From positions 1 to 64,000 of the forward strand of contig NZ_FPBA01000016.1 in assembly GCF_900116515.1 (NCBI RefSeq): a stretch of DNA of 64,000 nt, in the 5' to 3' direction. The notes beneath the pieces are model-generated. The model was not told where the DNA came from. It searched no databases and saw only the letters and a list, made by a program, of their open reading frames with translations. This stretch comes from Geodermatophilus amargosae (GTDB lineage Bacteria > Actinomycetota > Actinomycetes > Mycobacteriales > Geodermatophilaceae). The translations under genes were made by a program, and so were the position numbers. Below, piece by piece: positions 52,951 to 62,641 of this stretch. How positions within the stretch are numbered: position 1 is the stretch's first letter; each line of letters opens with the position of its first letter.

Positions 52951-55900
52951 GTGACGGGGGACGCGCCCGGCTCCCTGTTCGCCGGCGGTGGGGAGGTGGG
53001 CCGGGAGATGGCCGCCCGCGACTGGGCGGACACCCCGCTCGGACCCTCCGGGCAGTGGCCCTCGGCGCTGCGCAACCTCGTGCGCATCGTCCTGACCTCG
53101 CGGTTCCCGATGTGGGCCGCATGGGGTCCGGAGCTGGCGTTCTTCTACAACGACGCGTACCGGCGCGACACCCTGCAGGCCAAGCACCCGTGGGCACTGG
53201 GCCGCCCGGCGTCCGAGGTGTGGGCCGAGATCTGGGACGACGTCGGCCCGCGGGTGCAGTCGGTCCTCGAGACCGGGGTCGCCACCTGGGACGAGGACCT
53301 GATGCTCTTCCTGGAGCGCAGCGGGTACCCGGAGGAGACCTACCACACCTTCTCCTACAGCCCGGTCGCCGACGACGACGGCCGCACCGCCGGGTTGCTC
53401 TGCGTCGTCACCGAGAACACCGACCGGGTGCTCGCCGAGCGGCGGATGGCCAGCCTGCGCGACCTCGCCACGGCGATCGCCGCGACCCGGACCGAGGCCG
53501 ACGTGCTCGCCGCCGTCGGCGGGCAGCTGGCCCGCAACGACGCCGACCTGCCCTTCTCGGCCACCTACCTGGTCGACGACGACGGGTGCGCGCGGCTGGG
53601 CACCACGACCGGGCTGACCCCGGGCTCCCCGGCCGCGCCGGAGACCCTCGCCGACGACGGGGTCTGGCCGCTGTCCCGGCTGCGCGCCGGCGAGCAGGCC
53701 GTCGTCGACCTCGCCGGGATCCCCGGACTGCCCACCGGCGCCTGGGACCGGCCGCCGTCGCGGGCGCTCGCGGTGCCGGTCGCCTCCCCGGTCGCGGACA
53801 CCGCCGCGGTCGCCGGCTTCCTGGTCGTGGGGCTCAACCCGCACCGCGCCCTCGACGAGGCCTACGCCGGATTCCTCTTGCTGGTGGCCGGCCAGATCGC
53901 CTCGGGCCTGGCCAACGCGGGCAGCCACGCGGCCGAGCGGCGCCGCGCGGAGGCCCTGGCCGAGCTCGACCGCGCCAAGACCGACTTCTTCAGCAACGTC
54001 AGCCACGAGTTCCGCACCCCGCTGACGCTGATCATGGGCCCGGTCGCGGAGCTGCGGGCCTCGGCGGTGGCCACCGCCGACCCGCGGGTGGCCGAGGAGC
54101 TCGAGGTCGTCGAGCGCAACGCGCTGCGGCTGCAGAAGCTGGTCAACACCCTGCTCGACTTCTCGCGCATCCAGGCCGGCCGCATCGACGCGCGGTTCGA
54201 GCCGGTCGACCTCGCCACGACCACCGCGGAGCTGGCCAGCGTCTTCCGCTCCGCCGTCGACCGGGCGGGCCTGCGGCTGACCGTCGACTGCCCGCCGCTG
54301 TCGCAGCCGGTGCACGTCGACCGGGACATGTGGGAGAAGGTCGTCCTCAACCTGCTCTCCAACGCCCTGAAGTTCACCTTCGAGGGCGGCATCACCGTGC
54401 GGCTCCGGCAGGGCGAGGACGCCGCGGTCCTCACCGTCGCCGACACCGGCACCGGCATCCCCGCCGCCGAGCTGCCCCGGCTGTTCGAGCGGTTCACCCG
54501 CGTGTCCGGCGCCCGCTCGCGCTCCGGTGAGGGCAGCGGCATCGGGCTGGCGATGGTCGAGGAGCTGGTCGGCCTGCACGGCGGCTCCGTGGAGGTGCAG
54601 AGCGCCCCTGACGTCGGGACGACCTTCACCGTCACCGTGCCGCTGGGCACCGCGCACCTGCCCGCCGACCGCCTGGCCCCCGCGGTGGCCGAGCCGCCGG
54701 CGATCTCGCCCGGCGCCACGCCGTTCGTCGCCGAGGCGCTGCGCTGGCTGCCGTCGGCGGGCGACGACGCCCCCGCGGCCGCCCCCGGTTCGCAGGGCAG
54801 CCGCGCCGGCCGTGTGCTGGTGGCCGACGACAACGCCGACGTGCGCGACTACGTGGTGCGGCTGCTCGCGCCGGTGCACGAGGTCCGTGCGGTCGCCGAC
54901 GGCCAGGCGGCCCTGGAGGCTGCCCTGGCCGACCCGCCCGACCTCGTCGTCAGCGACGTGATGATGCCGCGGCTGGACGGCGTGCAGCTGCTCGCCGCCC
55001 TGCGCGCCGACGCCCGCACCTCCCGCGTCCCGGTGGTCCTGCTCTCGGCCCGCGCCGGCCAGGAGTCCGCCGTCGAGGGGCTGGCCGCCGGGGCCGACGA
55101 CTACCTCGTCAAGCCCTTCTCCGCCCAGGAGCTGCTCGCCCGCGTCGACGCCCACCTGCAGCTCGGCCGCGCCCGCCGCGAGGCCGAGGAGCGGTTCACC
55201 ACGATGGCCGACCTCGCGCCCGCGCTGATCTGGGTCGCCGACGGCACCGGCCGGCGGGAGTTCCTCAACGCCGCCTGGACGACGTTCACCGGCCGCCCGA
55301 TGGAGGCGGAGCTCGGCGACGGGTGGCGGGCCGGGCTGCACCCCGGCGACGCCCGGCGCTACGCCGGCACGGTGGCGGCCGCGACGGCGGCGGGGGAGGG
55401 CTGGGAGGTCGAGTTCCGGCTGCGCCGCGCCGACGGCGCCCACCACTGGCTGCTCGAGCGCGCGGTGCCCATCGGCGGCACCGCCGGGGGCTGGGTGGGC
55501 AGCTGCACCGACATCAACGCCCGCTACCGGGAGACCGAGCGGCAGACGCTGCTCGCCGAGGTCGGCACGGCGCTCGACCGCGAGACCGAGGTCGAGCGGC
55601 AGCTGGCCGGCCTGGCGCGGCTGGTCGTCGACCGCCGCCTGGCCGACGTCTGCACCGCGCGGGTCGTCGGGCCGGACGGGCGGCTGCGCTACGCCGGCCT
55701 CGCGGGCGTCGAGGACACCGCCCGGCCGGAGCCGCACGGCGGGCTGGGCGTCGAGGTGCTCGACACCGGCGCGCCGGTGCTGCGCCGGCACCTGTCCGGC
55801 GCCGGCGACGGCGGTGTCCGGCTGGACCTGCACTCGGCGCTGCTGGTGCCGCTCACCGTCCGCGGCCGGGTGCGCGCGGTCCTGGCGCTCGGGCGCCGCG

Positions 55901-58011
55901 ACGACGCCCCGCCCTTCCACGACGACGACCGCGCGCTGGCCGAGGAGATCGCCGCCCGCGCCGCGCTGGCCCTCGACAACGCGCTGCTGCTGGCCGACGA
56001 GCGCGCCGCGGCGCGGCGGCTGGGCCTGCTCCAGCGGGTGACCGCCGAGCTCTCGGCCGCCACCACGCCGGTCGAGGTGGCCGAGGCGGCCGCCGCCTCG
56101 GTCCTCTCGCTCACCGGGGACGGCAGCCGGGTCGGCGTCTACGAGGTCGACGACGCCGGCCGCGCCCTGCGCCTGCTCGCGCAGGCCGGCCCCCCGGCCG
56201 ACGACCGGCACCGGTGGGCCGAGATCCCGCTCGGCACACCGGTGGCGGTCACCACCGCGGTCACCGGACGTCGCCCGGTGTGGATCGACGACGTCCCGGA
56301 CCGGGTGGCCGGCGCACCCGGGTCCGTCGTGGCGCTGCCGCTGCTGGCCGCCGGCCGCGTGGTCGGCGTGGTGGGCGTGGGTGCCGCCGAGGCGGGCCGG
56401 CTGGGTGTGGCCGAGCGCGGCATGCTGCTGGCGGTGGCCGAGCAGTGCGCCTCGGCGCTGGACCGGGCCCGCCTCTACCGCGCCGAGCAGGACATCGCCT
56501 CGACCCTGCAGCTGAGCCTGCTGCCCGCCGCGGTGCCCCGGCTGGAGCGGCTCGCGCTGGCCGCCGAGTACCTGCCCGGCGCCGCGGGCACCTCGGCCGG
56601 CGGCGACTGGTACGACGTCGTCGAGCTGGGCGGGAGCCGGGTGGCCATCGCCGTCGGCGACGTCGTCGGCCAGGGCCCGGCGGCCGCCGCCGTGATGGGC
56701 CAGCTGCGCAGCGCGCTGTCGGCGGCGCTGCTGCAGGGTGACTCCCCGGCGGAGGCCCTGGAGCTGCTCGACCGGTTCGCCGCCCGGCTGCCCGGCGCGC
56801 TGGCCTCGACCGCGGCCTGCCTGGTGCTCGACTGGGCGGCCGGCACCGTGCGGTGGGCCCGCGCCGGCCACCCCCCGCCGCTGCTGGTGACCGACGGCGC
56901 GGCGACCTTCCTCGAGGAGGGCGGAGGTGCGGTCCTCGGCGCGCCGGGCCGCCGGCCGTACGCCGAGGGCGGCACCACGGTCAAGCCGGGGACGACGCTG
57001 CTGCTCTACACCGACGGCCTGGTCGAGCGCCGCGGCGAGTCCCTCGACACCGGCCTGCGCCGCGTCGCCGAGGCCGCCGCACGGCTGGGCGGCGCCGAGC
57101 CGCGCCGGCTGACCCGCGCGCTGCTGGCCGAGGTGCTCGACGACTCGGCACTGCCCGACGACGTCGCGGTCATCGCCGCCCGCCTCACCCCCGAGCCGCT
57201 GCACGAGGTGCTGCGCGCCGAGCCGGCCCGGCTGCGCGGGGTGCGGCGCCGGGTGACCGCCTGGGCGCTGGCCGCCGGGCTCACCGGCGACTCCCTCGAC
57301 GACCTGCAGCTGGCCCTCGGCGAGGCGCTGGCCAACGCCGTCGAGCACGCCTACGCCGCCACCGCCGGGGAGGGGCGCTGCGAGTACCGGCTCGAGCGGA
57401 CCGCCGACGGCGGCGTCGACGTCTGCGTGCGCGACGAGGGCGTGTGGCGCCCGGCGCCGGCCGACAAGGGGTACCGCGGCCGCGGACTGGAGCTGATCTC
57501 CGCGCTGGCCACCGACGTCGAGGTCGGCCGCACTATCGACGAGGGCGGCGGCGAGGGGGCCGGCACCACGGTGCACTTCCGCTTCGTCCCGGCCGGACCG
57601 GGGCCGGACGAGCCGGTGGTCCGGGGCGACGGCGCGCGGCCCGACGCCGGGGCGGCCCGGTTGACGGTGGACCGCGGGCCCGGGAGCGTGCGGCTGGCGC
57701 TCTCCGGCGAGCTCGACCTGGTCGCCGCCCCGGGCCTGCGCGCCGAGGCCCTGCGCGCCCTCGACGAGATCCCCGGCGGCACGCGGGTGCTGGTCGACCT
57801 GGAGGCGGTCACCTACCTGGCCAGCGCCGGCGTGGGGTTGCTGCTCGAGCTGCTCCGGGTGGCGAGCGCGCGCTCGGTGGTCGTCCGGGTGCGCACCCGC
57901 GAGGGGTCCGCGCCGGCCCGCGTGCTCGCGCTGGCCGGGGTGGACCCCGGCGCCGGGCCGGGCCGGGCGGACGGCCCGCGGGGGAGCCGGTACACCCCCC
58001 GGGGGACCTGA
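52951..58011 (+). CDS. composite signalling protein: hybrid histidine kinase, PP2C phosphatase, RsbW-like kinase and STAS on one chain
   Basis: A 1686-residue soluble signalling protein. Domains in order with rough residues: PAS-like sensor (20-150), GAF (165-320), histidine kinase with His352 in SNVSHEFRTPLT and N-box NLLSNALKF (340-575), response regulator receiver with Asp669 in VVSDVMMP (620-740), PAS (750-860), two GAF domains (870-1020, 1035-1180), SpoIIE-type PP2C with GGDWYDVVEL and LLYTDGLVERRG (1190-1410), RsbW-like HATPase with LGEALANAVEHAYA and GRGLELIS (1415-1550), and a STAS domain with the phosphorylatable serine in TYLASAGVGLLL (1565-1665). All key residues appear intact. Phosphorelay input and a full partner-switching output are thus combined. 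GTG 52951 starts 21 bp after the aldolase-like gene. Confidence 0.93.
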   Translation: MTGDAPGSLFAGGGEVGREMAARDWADTPLGPSGQWPSALRNLVRIVLTSRFPMWAAWGPELAFFYNDAYRRDTLQAKHPWALGRPASEVWAEIWDDVGPRVQSVLETGVATWDEDLMLFLERSGYPEETYHTFSYSPVADDDGRTAGLLCVVTENTDRVLAERRMASLRDLATAIAATRTEADVLAAVGGQLARNDADLPFSATYLVDDDGCARLGTTTGLTPGSPAAPETLADDGVWPLSRLRAGEQAVVDLAGIPGLPTGAWDRPPSRALAVPVASPVADTAAVAGFLVVGLNPHRALDEAYAGFLLLVAGQIASGLANAGSHAAERRRAEALAELDRAKTDFFSNVSHEFRTPLTLIMGPVAELRASAVATADPRVAEELEVVERNALRLQKLVNTLLDFSRIQAGRIDARFEPVDLATTTAELASVFRSAVDRAGLRLTVDCPPLSQPVHVDRDMWEKVVLNLLSNALKFTFEGGITVRLRQGEDAAVLTVADTGTGIPAAELPRLFERFTRVSGARSRSGEGSGIGLAMVEELVGLHGGSVEVQSAPDVGTTFTVTVPLGTAHLPADRLAPAVAEPPAISPGATPFVAEALRWLPSAGDDAPAAAPGSQGSRAGRVLVADDNADVRDYVVRLLAPVHEVRAVADGQAALEAALADPPDLVVSDVMMPRLDGVQLLAALRADARTSRVPVVLLSARAGQESAVEGLAAGADDYLVKPFSAQELLARVDAHLQLGRARREAEERFTTMADLAPALIWVADGTGRREFLNAAWTTFTGRPMEAELGDGWRAGLHPGDARRYAGTVAAATAAGEGWEVEFRLRRADGAHHWLLERAVPIGGTAGGWVGSCTDINARYRETERQTLLAEVGTALDRETEVERQLAGLARLVVDRRLADVCTARVVGPDGRLRYAGLAGVEDTARPEPHGGLGVEVLDTGAPVLRRHLSGAGDGGVRLDLHSALLVPLTVRGRVRAVLALGRRDDAPPFHDDDRALAEEIAARAALALDNALLLADERAAARRLGLLQRVTAELSAATTPVEVAEAAAASVLSLTGDGSRVGVYEVDDAGRALRLLAQAGPPADDRHRWAEIPLGTPVAVTTAVTGRRPVWIDDVPDRVAGAPGSVVALPLLAAGRVVGVVGVGAAEAGRLGVAERGMLLAVAEQCASALDRARLYRAEQDIASTLQLSLLPAAVPRLERLALAAEYLPGAAGTSAGGDWYDVVELGGSRVAIAVGDVVGQGPAAAAVMGQLRSALSAALLQGDSPAEALELLDRFAARLPGALASTAACLVLDWAAGTVRWARAGHPPPLLVTDGAATFLEEGGGAVLGAPGRRPYAEGGTTVKPGTTLLLYTDGLVERRGESLDTGLRRVAEAAARLGGAEPRRLTRALLAEVLDDSALPDDVAVIAARLTPEPLHEVLRAEPARLRGVRRRVTAWALAAGLTGDSLDDLQLALGEALANAVEHAYAATAGEGRCEYRLERTADGGVDVCVRDEGVWRPAPADKGYRGRGLELISALATDVEVGRTIDEGGGEGAGTTVHFRFVPAGPGPDEPVVRGDGARPDAGAARLTVDRGPGSVRLALSGELDLVAAPGLRAEALRALDEIPGGTRVLVDLEAVTYLASAGVGLLLELLRVASARSVVVRVRTREGSAPARVLALAGVDPGAGPGRADGPRGSRYTPRGT

Positions 58012-58103
58012 GGAGCACCCGGGGGGCGCCGTCCCGGGGACGTGTTCCACAATCGAGGCGACCGGGCCGGGGCAGTCCCGGCCCACAGTCGGTCGAGGGG
58101 CCA

Positions 58104-59153
58104 GTGGATCCAGTGGCTGAGGCCTCCGCCTCGCAGGCGGAGCAAGGGAGCGGCGCGGCCGCGCGGGGCACCCGCGCGCCGTCGTCGGGCTCGGCCTTCG
58201 TGCACGGCGCCGCGCTCGTCCACTCCCCCGGCGAGGCGGTCGGGGTGGCCGCCGCCTACGTCGACGAGGGCCTGCGGGCCGGGGACCTGGCGGTCCTCGC
58301 CTGCGCGCCGGAGACCGCGGCGGCCGTCCGCCGGGCGCTGGGCATGCGGGCCCGCGAGGTCGAGGAGGACGCCCGCATCTGCCTCGTCGGCGCCCGCGCC
58401 CCCGACGCCATGGCCGTCATCCGGCAGCGGGTCGAGCAGGCCGCCACGAGGGGGTCCGGCCGGCTGCGGATCCTCGCCGAGCCCCTGTTCGGGTCCGACC
58501 CCCGGCGCTGGCGGGAGGTCCGGCGGTACGAGGCGGCGGCGAACGCGCTGGTGGACGGCGCGCCGGTGACGTGCCTGTGCGTCTACGACCGCGAGCACCT
58601 GCCGGCCGAGGTCCTCGGGACCGCGCGGCACACCCACCCGGAGCTGTGGATGGGCGGCGTGCGGGTCGCGAACTCCGAGTACCGGGACCAGACGGCCGTG
58701 CTGCGCGACCTGGGCGCGGCCCGCGAGCCGGTGGAGGCGGGGGAGCCGGTCCTCGTCCTCGACGGCGTGCCGGCGCTGGCCGTCCTGCGCGGGGAGCTGC
58801 GGCACACCTTCCACGCCGTCGTCCCCGACGCCGACCAGCGCGCCGACCTCCACCTGGGCGTGAGCGAGGTGGCGGCCAACGCCTTCCGGCACGGACGGCG
58901 GCCGATCTCCGCGCGCGTGTGGGCCGACGGCTCCACCGTCGTCTGCACGATCTCCGACTCCGGCACCACCTTCAGCGACCCCCTCGCGGGCTTCGTGCCG
59001 GCGCACGGCGACGACCTCGCCGCCGGCGGCATGGGCCTGTGGCTGGCCCGCAAGCTCTGGGACTCCGTCGACCTGGTGGCCGGTCCGCAGGGGCTCACCG
59101 TCCGGCTGGCCACCGGTCTGGTGCGCCCCGACGAGGGGCGCGGCGCGGCTTGA
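58104..59153 (+). CDS. MEDS-domain anti-sigma-type ATPase
   Basis: A 349-residue protein with an N-terminal MEDS/DcmR-type sensory domain (about 30-190: FVHGAALVHSPGEAVGVAAA, RICLVGARAPDAM, VTCLCVYDREHLPAEVL) and a C-terminal RsbW-like HATPase (about 230-340: LHLGVSEVAANAFRHGRRP, CTISDSGTTFSDP, GGMGLWLARKL). It is likely a sensor that controls a sigma factor or a STAS antagonist. It follows the composite signalling gene by 92 bp and may be its partner. GTG 58104 or GTG 58113 can start it. Confidence 0.88.
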   Translation: MDPVAEASASQAEQGSGAAARGTRAPSSGSAFVHGAALVHSPGEAVGVAAAYVDEGLRAGDLAVLACAPETAAAVRRALGMRAREVEEDARICLVGARAPDAMAVIRQRVEQAATRGSGRLRILAEPLFGSDPRRWREVRRYEAAANALVDGAPVTCLCVYDREHLPAEVLGTARHTHPELWMGGVRVANSEYRDQTAVLRDLGAAREPVEAGEPVLVLDGVPALAVLRGELRHTFHAVVPDADQRADLHLGVSEVAANAFRHGRRPISARVWADGSTVVCTISDSGTTFSDPLAGFVPAHGDDLAAGGMGLWLARKLWDSVDLVAGPQGLTVRLATGLVRPDEGRGAA

Positions 59154-59185
59154 CGCTCGCGTTCTCTCACTGCTGAGGTACCGGC

Positions 59186-59689
59186 GTGGAGGATGCCGTG
59201 GACCTCATCCTCGAGCAGTGGTCCCGGGAGCGCCCGGACCTCGACTGCTCGCCCATGGGGATCATCGGCCGGATCACGCAGCTGCAGCGGGAGGTCCACC
59301 TCGCCCAGCGTGCGACGTTCGCGCGGCACGGCCTCGACGCGCCGTCCTTCGACGTCCTCGCCGCCCTCCGCCGGGCCGGGCAGCCCTACCAGCTGACGCC
59401 CACCGCGCTCATGCGGACGGCGCTGGTCACCTCGGGGGCGATCACCCAGCGGCTGGACCGGTTGGAGGAGAAGGGGCTGATCACCCGGACGCGCAGCGAG
59501 GCCGACGGGCGGGCCGTCGTCGTCACCCTGACCGCGGCCGGCCGGGAGGCCCTCGACGCCGCGCTGCCCGACCACCTGGAGACCGAGCGCGGCCTGCTCG
59601 CCGGCCTGTCGGAGGACGAGCTGGCCCAGCTCGCCTGCCTGCTGCGGCGGTTCCTCGTGACGCTGGGCCGCGTTCCGCAACGTCCCTGA
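59186..59689 (+). CDS. MarR-family transcriptional regulator
   Basis: A 167-residue winged-helix regulator. Its N-terminal helices are followed by the DNA-binding unit LTPTALMRTALVTSGAITQRLDRLEEKGL and the wing RTRSEADGRAVVVTLTAAG. The ligand and targets are unknown. GTG 59186 is used; GTG 59198 is possible. It starts 32 bp after the MEDS-HATPase gene. Confidence 0.92.
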   Translation: MEDAVDLILEQWSRERPDLDCSPMGIIGRITQLQREVHLAQRATFARHGLDAPSFDVLAALRRAGQPYQLTPTALMRTALVTSGAITQRLDRLEEKGLITRTRSEADGRAVVVTLTAAGREALDAALPDHLETERGLLAGLSEDELAQLACLLRRFLVTLGRVPQRP

Positions 59690-59706
59690 GCCGGCGCCCC
59701 GGAGCC

Positions 59707-60741
59707 TCAGCCGGCGGGCGGGACGTCCCCGGGCGCGAGGTCGGGGCGGACCCGGACGAAGCGCAGCGGGTGCCGGAACACCCCGGCGGTCAGGGCGGCG
59801 TCCGCGCTGACCTCGACGACGGCGGCCGGCTCCACCCGGGTGAGCGCCACCGACAGCCGCCCGCCGCCGAAGCGGCCGGTGCCGATCCGCTCGGGCCAGG
59901 GGTGGTCCGGACCTGCCGGGGTGAGGACGGCGGCCAGCTCGGCCGACTGGGCGGGCGACAGCGGGCTGGTGCGCCCGACGACGACCAGCTCGCCGTCGCG
60001 GTAGCGGCCGGCCACCAGCTGGCTCGGCCGGTCCAGGGTGCCGATGACGCCGCCGGCCAGGACCTCCGTCGTCTCCCAGGACTTGACCTTGAGCCACTCG
60101 CGGCGGCCGCCGGCGTACCGGGTGGACGCGCCCTTGGCGACCAGCCCCTCGATGCCGAGGGGGCGCAGGTCCTCGGCCCAGCCGCGGGCCTCCTCGGGAT
60201 CGGCGGTGACCGGGGACAGCTGCATGGGGGGAGCCCACCGCCGGGCGAGGTCCTCGAGCGCGGACCGGCGGCTGCGCAACGGCCGGCGGCGCTGGTCCTC
60301 ACCGCCGGCGGCGAGCAGGTCGAAGGCCACGTAGGACGCGGGGTGCGCGGCGGCCAGCGCGGCCACCCGGGAGGGCGCGGTGACCATGCGGCGCTGCAGC
60401 AGGCCGAAGTCGAGCCGCTCGCCGTTCCAGGCGACGACCTCGCCGTCGAGCACCGTGCCGGCCGGGACCTGGGCGAGCGCGGCCGCGGCGACGTCGGGGA
60501 AGCGGTCGGTGAGGTCGCGGCCCTGCTTGGACCACAGCCGGGTCCCGCTGCGGCCGCGGACGACGACCAGCCGGTAGCCGTCCCACTTGGGCTCGTAACG
60601 GCAGCCGCCGGGCAGTGCGGACGCCGTCGGCAGGTCGCGCACCGGCTTGGCCAGCTGCACCGCCACCGGACCGGCGAGGTCCGGCGGCAGGTCCGGCAAC
60701 CCGGGGACGCTGAGCGGCACGCGGACAGCCTCGGGGCTCAC
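59707..60741 (-). CDS. ATP-dependent DNA ligase (LigC-like)
   Basis: A 344-residue ATP-dependent DNA ligase of the LigC/LigD-ligase type. The adenylated lysine lies in CRYEPKWDGYRLVVVRG, the next motif is WSKQGRDLTDRFPDVA, motif III is VLDGEVVAWNGERLDF, and IEGLVAKGASTRYAGG then WLKVKSWETTEVL are motifs IV and V. An OB-fold domain follows. It may act in base excision or end-joining repair beside the essential NAD ligase. No Ku or LigD polymerase is in the window. GTG 60741 may be slightly too far upstream. Confidence 0.92.
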   Translation of the reverse strand: MSPEAVRVPLSVPGLPDLPPDLAGPVAVQLAKPVRDLPTASALPGGCRYEPKWDGYRLVVVRGRSGTRLWSKQGRDLTDRFPDVAAAALAQVPAGTVLDGEVVAWNGERLDFGLLQRRMVTAPSRVAALAAAHPASYVAFDLLAAGGEDQRRRPLRSRRSALEDLARRWAPPMQLSPVTADPEEARGWAEDLRPLGIEGLVAKGASTRYAGGRREWLKVKSWETTEVLAGGVIGTLDRPSQLVAGRYRDGELVVVGRTSPLSPAQSAELAAVLTPAGPDHPWPERIGTGRFGGGRLSVALTRVEPAAVVEVSADAALTAGVFRHPLRFVRVRPDLAPGDVPPAG

Positions 60742-60956
60742 GTCGCCGTGCGCAGGCTCCTGAGCTGCGGGATCACCCGTTCAGGGCAGGTCGCCACGCT
60801 CCGCGACGTCTCCGCCCGGCGGCACGTCCGGGGCGCCGCTGTCCAGGCACGATCGGGTCACGGCGCTGCGGCGGGGATCACCCGCGGTGCGGGAAGCGGC
60901 CGGGCGGAGGGACGTTGAGCACTCCACGAGTCGTCCCCGCGTCCTCGGAGGTCCCG

Positions 60957-61529
60957 GTGTCCCGTCCCGTCCTGCAGGTCGTCGCCGCCAGCACCCGTCC
61001 CGGCCGCCGCGGCCTCGCCGTCGCCCGCTGGGTCCAGCGCCTGGCCGGGGAGCACGCCGGCTTCGACGTCGAGCTCGTCGACCTCGCCGAGGTGGGCCTG
61101 CCGGTGTTCGACGAGCCGAACCACCCCCGGCTGCAGCAGTACACCCACCAGCACACGCGGGACTGGAGCGCGACGGTCTCCCGCGCCGACGCGTTCGTCT
61201 TCGTGACGCCGGAGTACAACCACTCCTTCCCGGCGTCGCTGAAGAACGCGCTGGACTACCTGTCGGCCGAGTGGGCGGACAAGGCGGCCGGGCTGGTCAC
61301 CTACGGCGGCGTCTCGGCCGGGCTGCGCGCCTCGTCGGCGGTCAAGCCGGTGCTCGGCGCGCTGCGGGTGCACGTCGTCCCCGAGGCGGTGTCGGTCCCG
61401 TTCTTCGCGCAGTTCCTCGACGAGGAGGACGAGTTCGTGCCCAACGCCGAGCTCGAGGCCGGCGGCAAGGCGATGCTCGACGAGCTGGCCCGGGTCACCA
61501 CCGCGCTGAGCACCCTCCGCGCCGCCTGA
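60957..61529 (+). CDS. NADPH-dependent FMN reductase
   Basis: A 190-residue flavodoxin-fold reductase. The phosphate loop is VVAASTRPGRRGLAVARW, and FVFVTPEYNHSFPASLKNALDYL is the family hallmark of NADPH:FMN or quinone reductases. GTG 60957 follows GGAGG with 5 nt spacing. A TTG at 60915 would add 14 residues. It may support quinone detoxification or supply reduced flavin. Confidence 0.92.
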   Translation: MSRPVLQVVAASTRPGRRGLAVARWVQRLAGEHAGFDVELVDLAEVGLPVFDEPNHPRLQQYTHQHTRDWSATVSRADAFVFVTPEYNHSFPASLKNALDYLSAEWADKAAGLVTYGGVSAGLRASSAVKPVLGALRVHVVPEAVSVPFFAQFLDEEDEFVPNAELEAGGKAMLDELARVTTALSTLRAA

Positions 61530-61538
61530 GGGGCGCCC

Positions 61539-62093
61539 CTAGCGCTGATGCCTCCCCCGGGACAGCAGGAGCAGGGCGTAGGCGGCCAGCGAGGGACCGT
61601 CGGTGAGGCGGCCGTCGCGGACCATCGCCCGCAGCTCGGCCTCGGTCACGAAGGCCGCCACCATGTCCGCCTCGGTGACCTCCCGGGCCGTCGGGCCGGG
61701 CGTGAGGCCGGTGGCCAGCCAGACGTCGAACTCCTGGGTGGACAGTCCGGGCGCGAGGTCGAGGTGGCCGAGGTGCTCGACCCGGGCCGCCCGCAGGCCG
61801 GTCTCCTCGGCGAGCTCGGCGCGGGCGAGCTCCTCGGGCGTCCCGCCGCTGCCGGCCGTCAGCACCTCGGCGGACCAGGTGCCCTGGGGGAACTCCCAGG
61901 CCCGGCGGGTCACCGGGTGGCGGAACTGCTCGACCAGCCAGAAGCCGTCCCGTTCGGCGGCGATCACCAGGGCGAAGTCGGGCTTCTCGACGACGGAGTA
62001 GACGCCGGTGGAGCCGTCGGCGCGCTCGACGGTGTCCTCCCGCAGCCGGATCCACGGGTTGCGGTAGACCTCCCGGCTGCCCGTCGTCCGCAT
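61539..62093 (-). CDS. Nudix hydrolase (ADP-ribose pyrophosphatase-like)
   Basis: A 184-residue Nudix enzyme like ADP-sugar pyrophosphatases: NPWIRLREDTVERADG, FALVIAAERDGFWLVEQFRHPV and WEFPQGTW before the Nudix box GGTPEELARAELAEETGL. The box has Ala-Glu where Arg-Glu is usual, a small deviation. It should cleave a nucleoside diphosphate linked to another group. ATG 62093 is the start. It converges with the FMN reductase gene. Confidence 0.9.
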   Translation of the reverse strand: MRTTGSREVYRNPWIRLREDTVERADGSTGVYSVVEKPDFALVIAAERDGFWLVEQFRHPVTRRAWEFPQGTWSAEVLTAGSGGTPEELARAELAEETGLRAARVEHLGHLDLAPGLSTQEFDVWLATGLTPGPTAREVTEADMVAAFVTEAELRAMVRDGRLTDGPSLAAYALLLLSRGRHQR

Positions 62094-62140
62094 GCGGCCG
62101 AGCCTCCCAGAGGCGGAGCATGGGAGCAGGAGGTGGTCGG

Positions 62141-62641
62141 GTGACCGAGCGCAAGCCGCCGGGGGTGTCGTTCGAGACCTGGGTCGAGCGGCAGATCGGC
62201 CAGGCCCAGGAGCGTGGCGACTTCACCGGCCTGCGGGGTGCGGGCAAGCCGCTGCCGGCCTGGGACCCCGACGAGACCGCCTACGACTGGGCGATCGCCA
62301 AGGCCCGCCGCGAGGGGATCAAGCCGGCGGAGATGCTGCCGCCGGGGCTGGCGCTGCGCCGGGAGCGCGACGAGCTGCCCGAGCGGGTGGCCGGGCTGCC
62401 GTCGGAGGGCGCCGTCCGCGCCGTCGCCGAGGACTACAACGCCCGGGTGGAGGCCTTCTGGCGCCAGCCGCAGCCGAGCCGGTGGTCGCCGGTGCCGGGC
62501 CTGGCCGACGTCGAGGCGCTGGTGGAGGGCTGGCGCCGCGACCGCCCGCCGCCGCCACCGCCGCCCGCCGCCGAGGCGGACGTGCCGGACACGCCGCCGC
62601 GCCGCCGCTGGTGGCAGCGGCGGCGCGGGCCGGGGCGCTAG
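62141..62641 (+). CDS. DUF1992 (DnaJ-homologue subfamily C member 28-like) protein
   Basis: A 166-residue protein with the DUF1992 core FETWVERQIGQAQERGDFTG, GAGKPLPAWD and WAIAKARREGIKPAEMLPPG. The C-terminal part is Pro-rich and ends in a basic RRRWWQRRRGPGR. The family is widespread but has no settled role. GTG 62141 follows AGGAGGTGG. The stop overlaps the convergent SnoaL-like gene by 4 bp. Confidence 0.88.
   Translation: MTERKPPGVSFETWVERQIGQAQERGDFTGLRGAGKPLPAWDPDETAYDWAIAKARREGIKPAEMLPPGLALRRERDELPERVAGLPSEGAVRAVAEDYNARVEAFWRQPQPSRWSPVPGLADVEALVEGWRRDRPPPPPPPAAEADVPDTPPRRRWWQRRRGPGR

Noticed and set aside
51397-58086. A 2229-codon open frame on the minus strand
   Set aside because: It runs antisense to malate synthase, the CitE-like gene and the composite signalling protein, which have clear domains. 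Its translation is low-complexity Gly/Arg/Gln/Val-rich, the usual mirror frame of GC-rich coding DNA.
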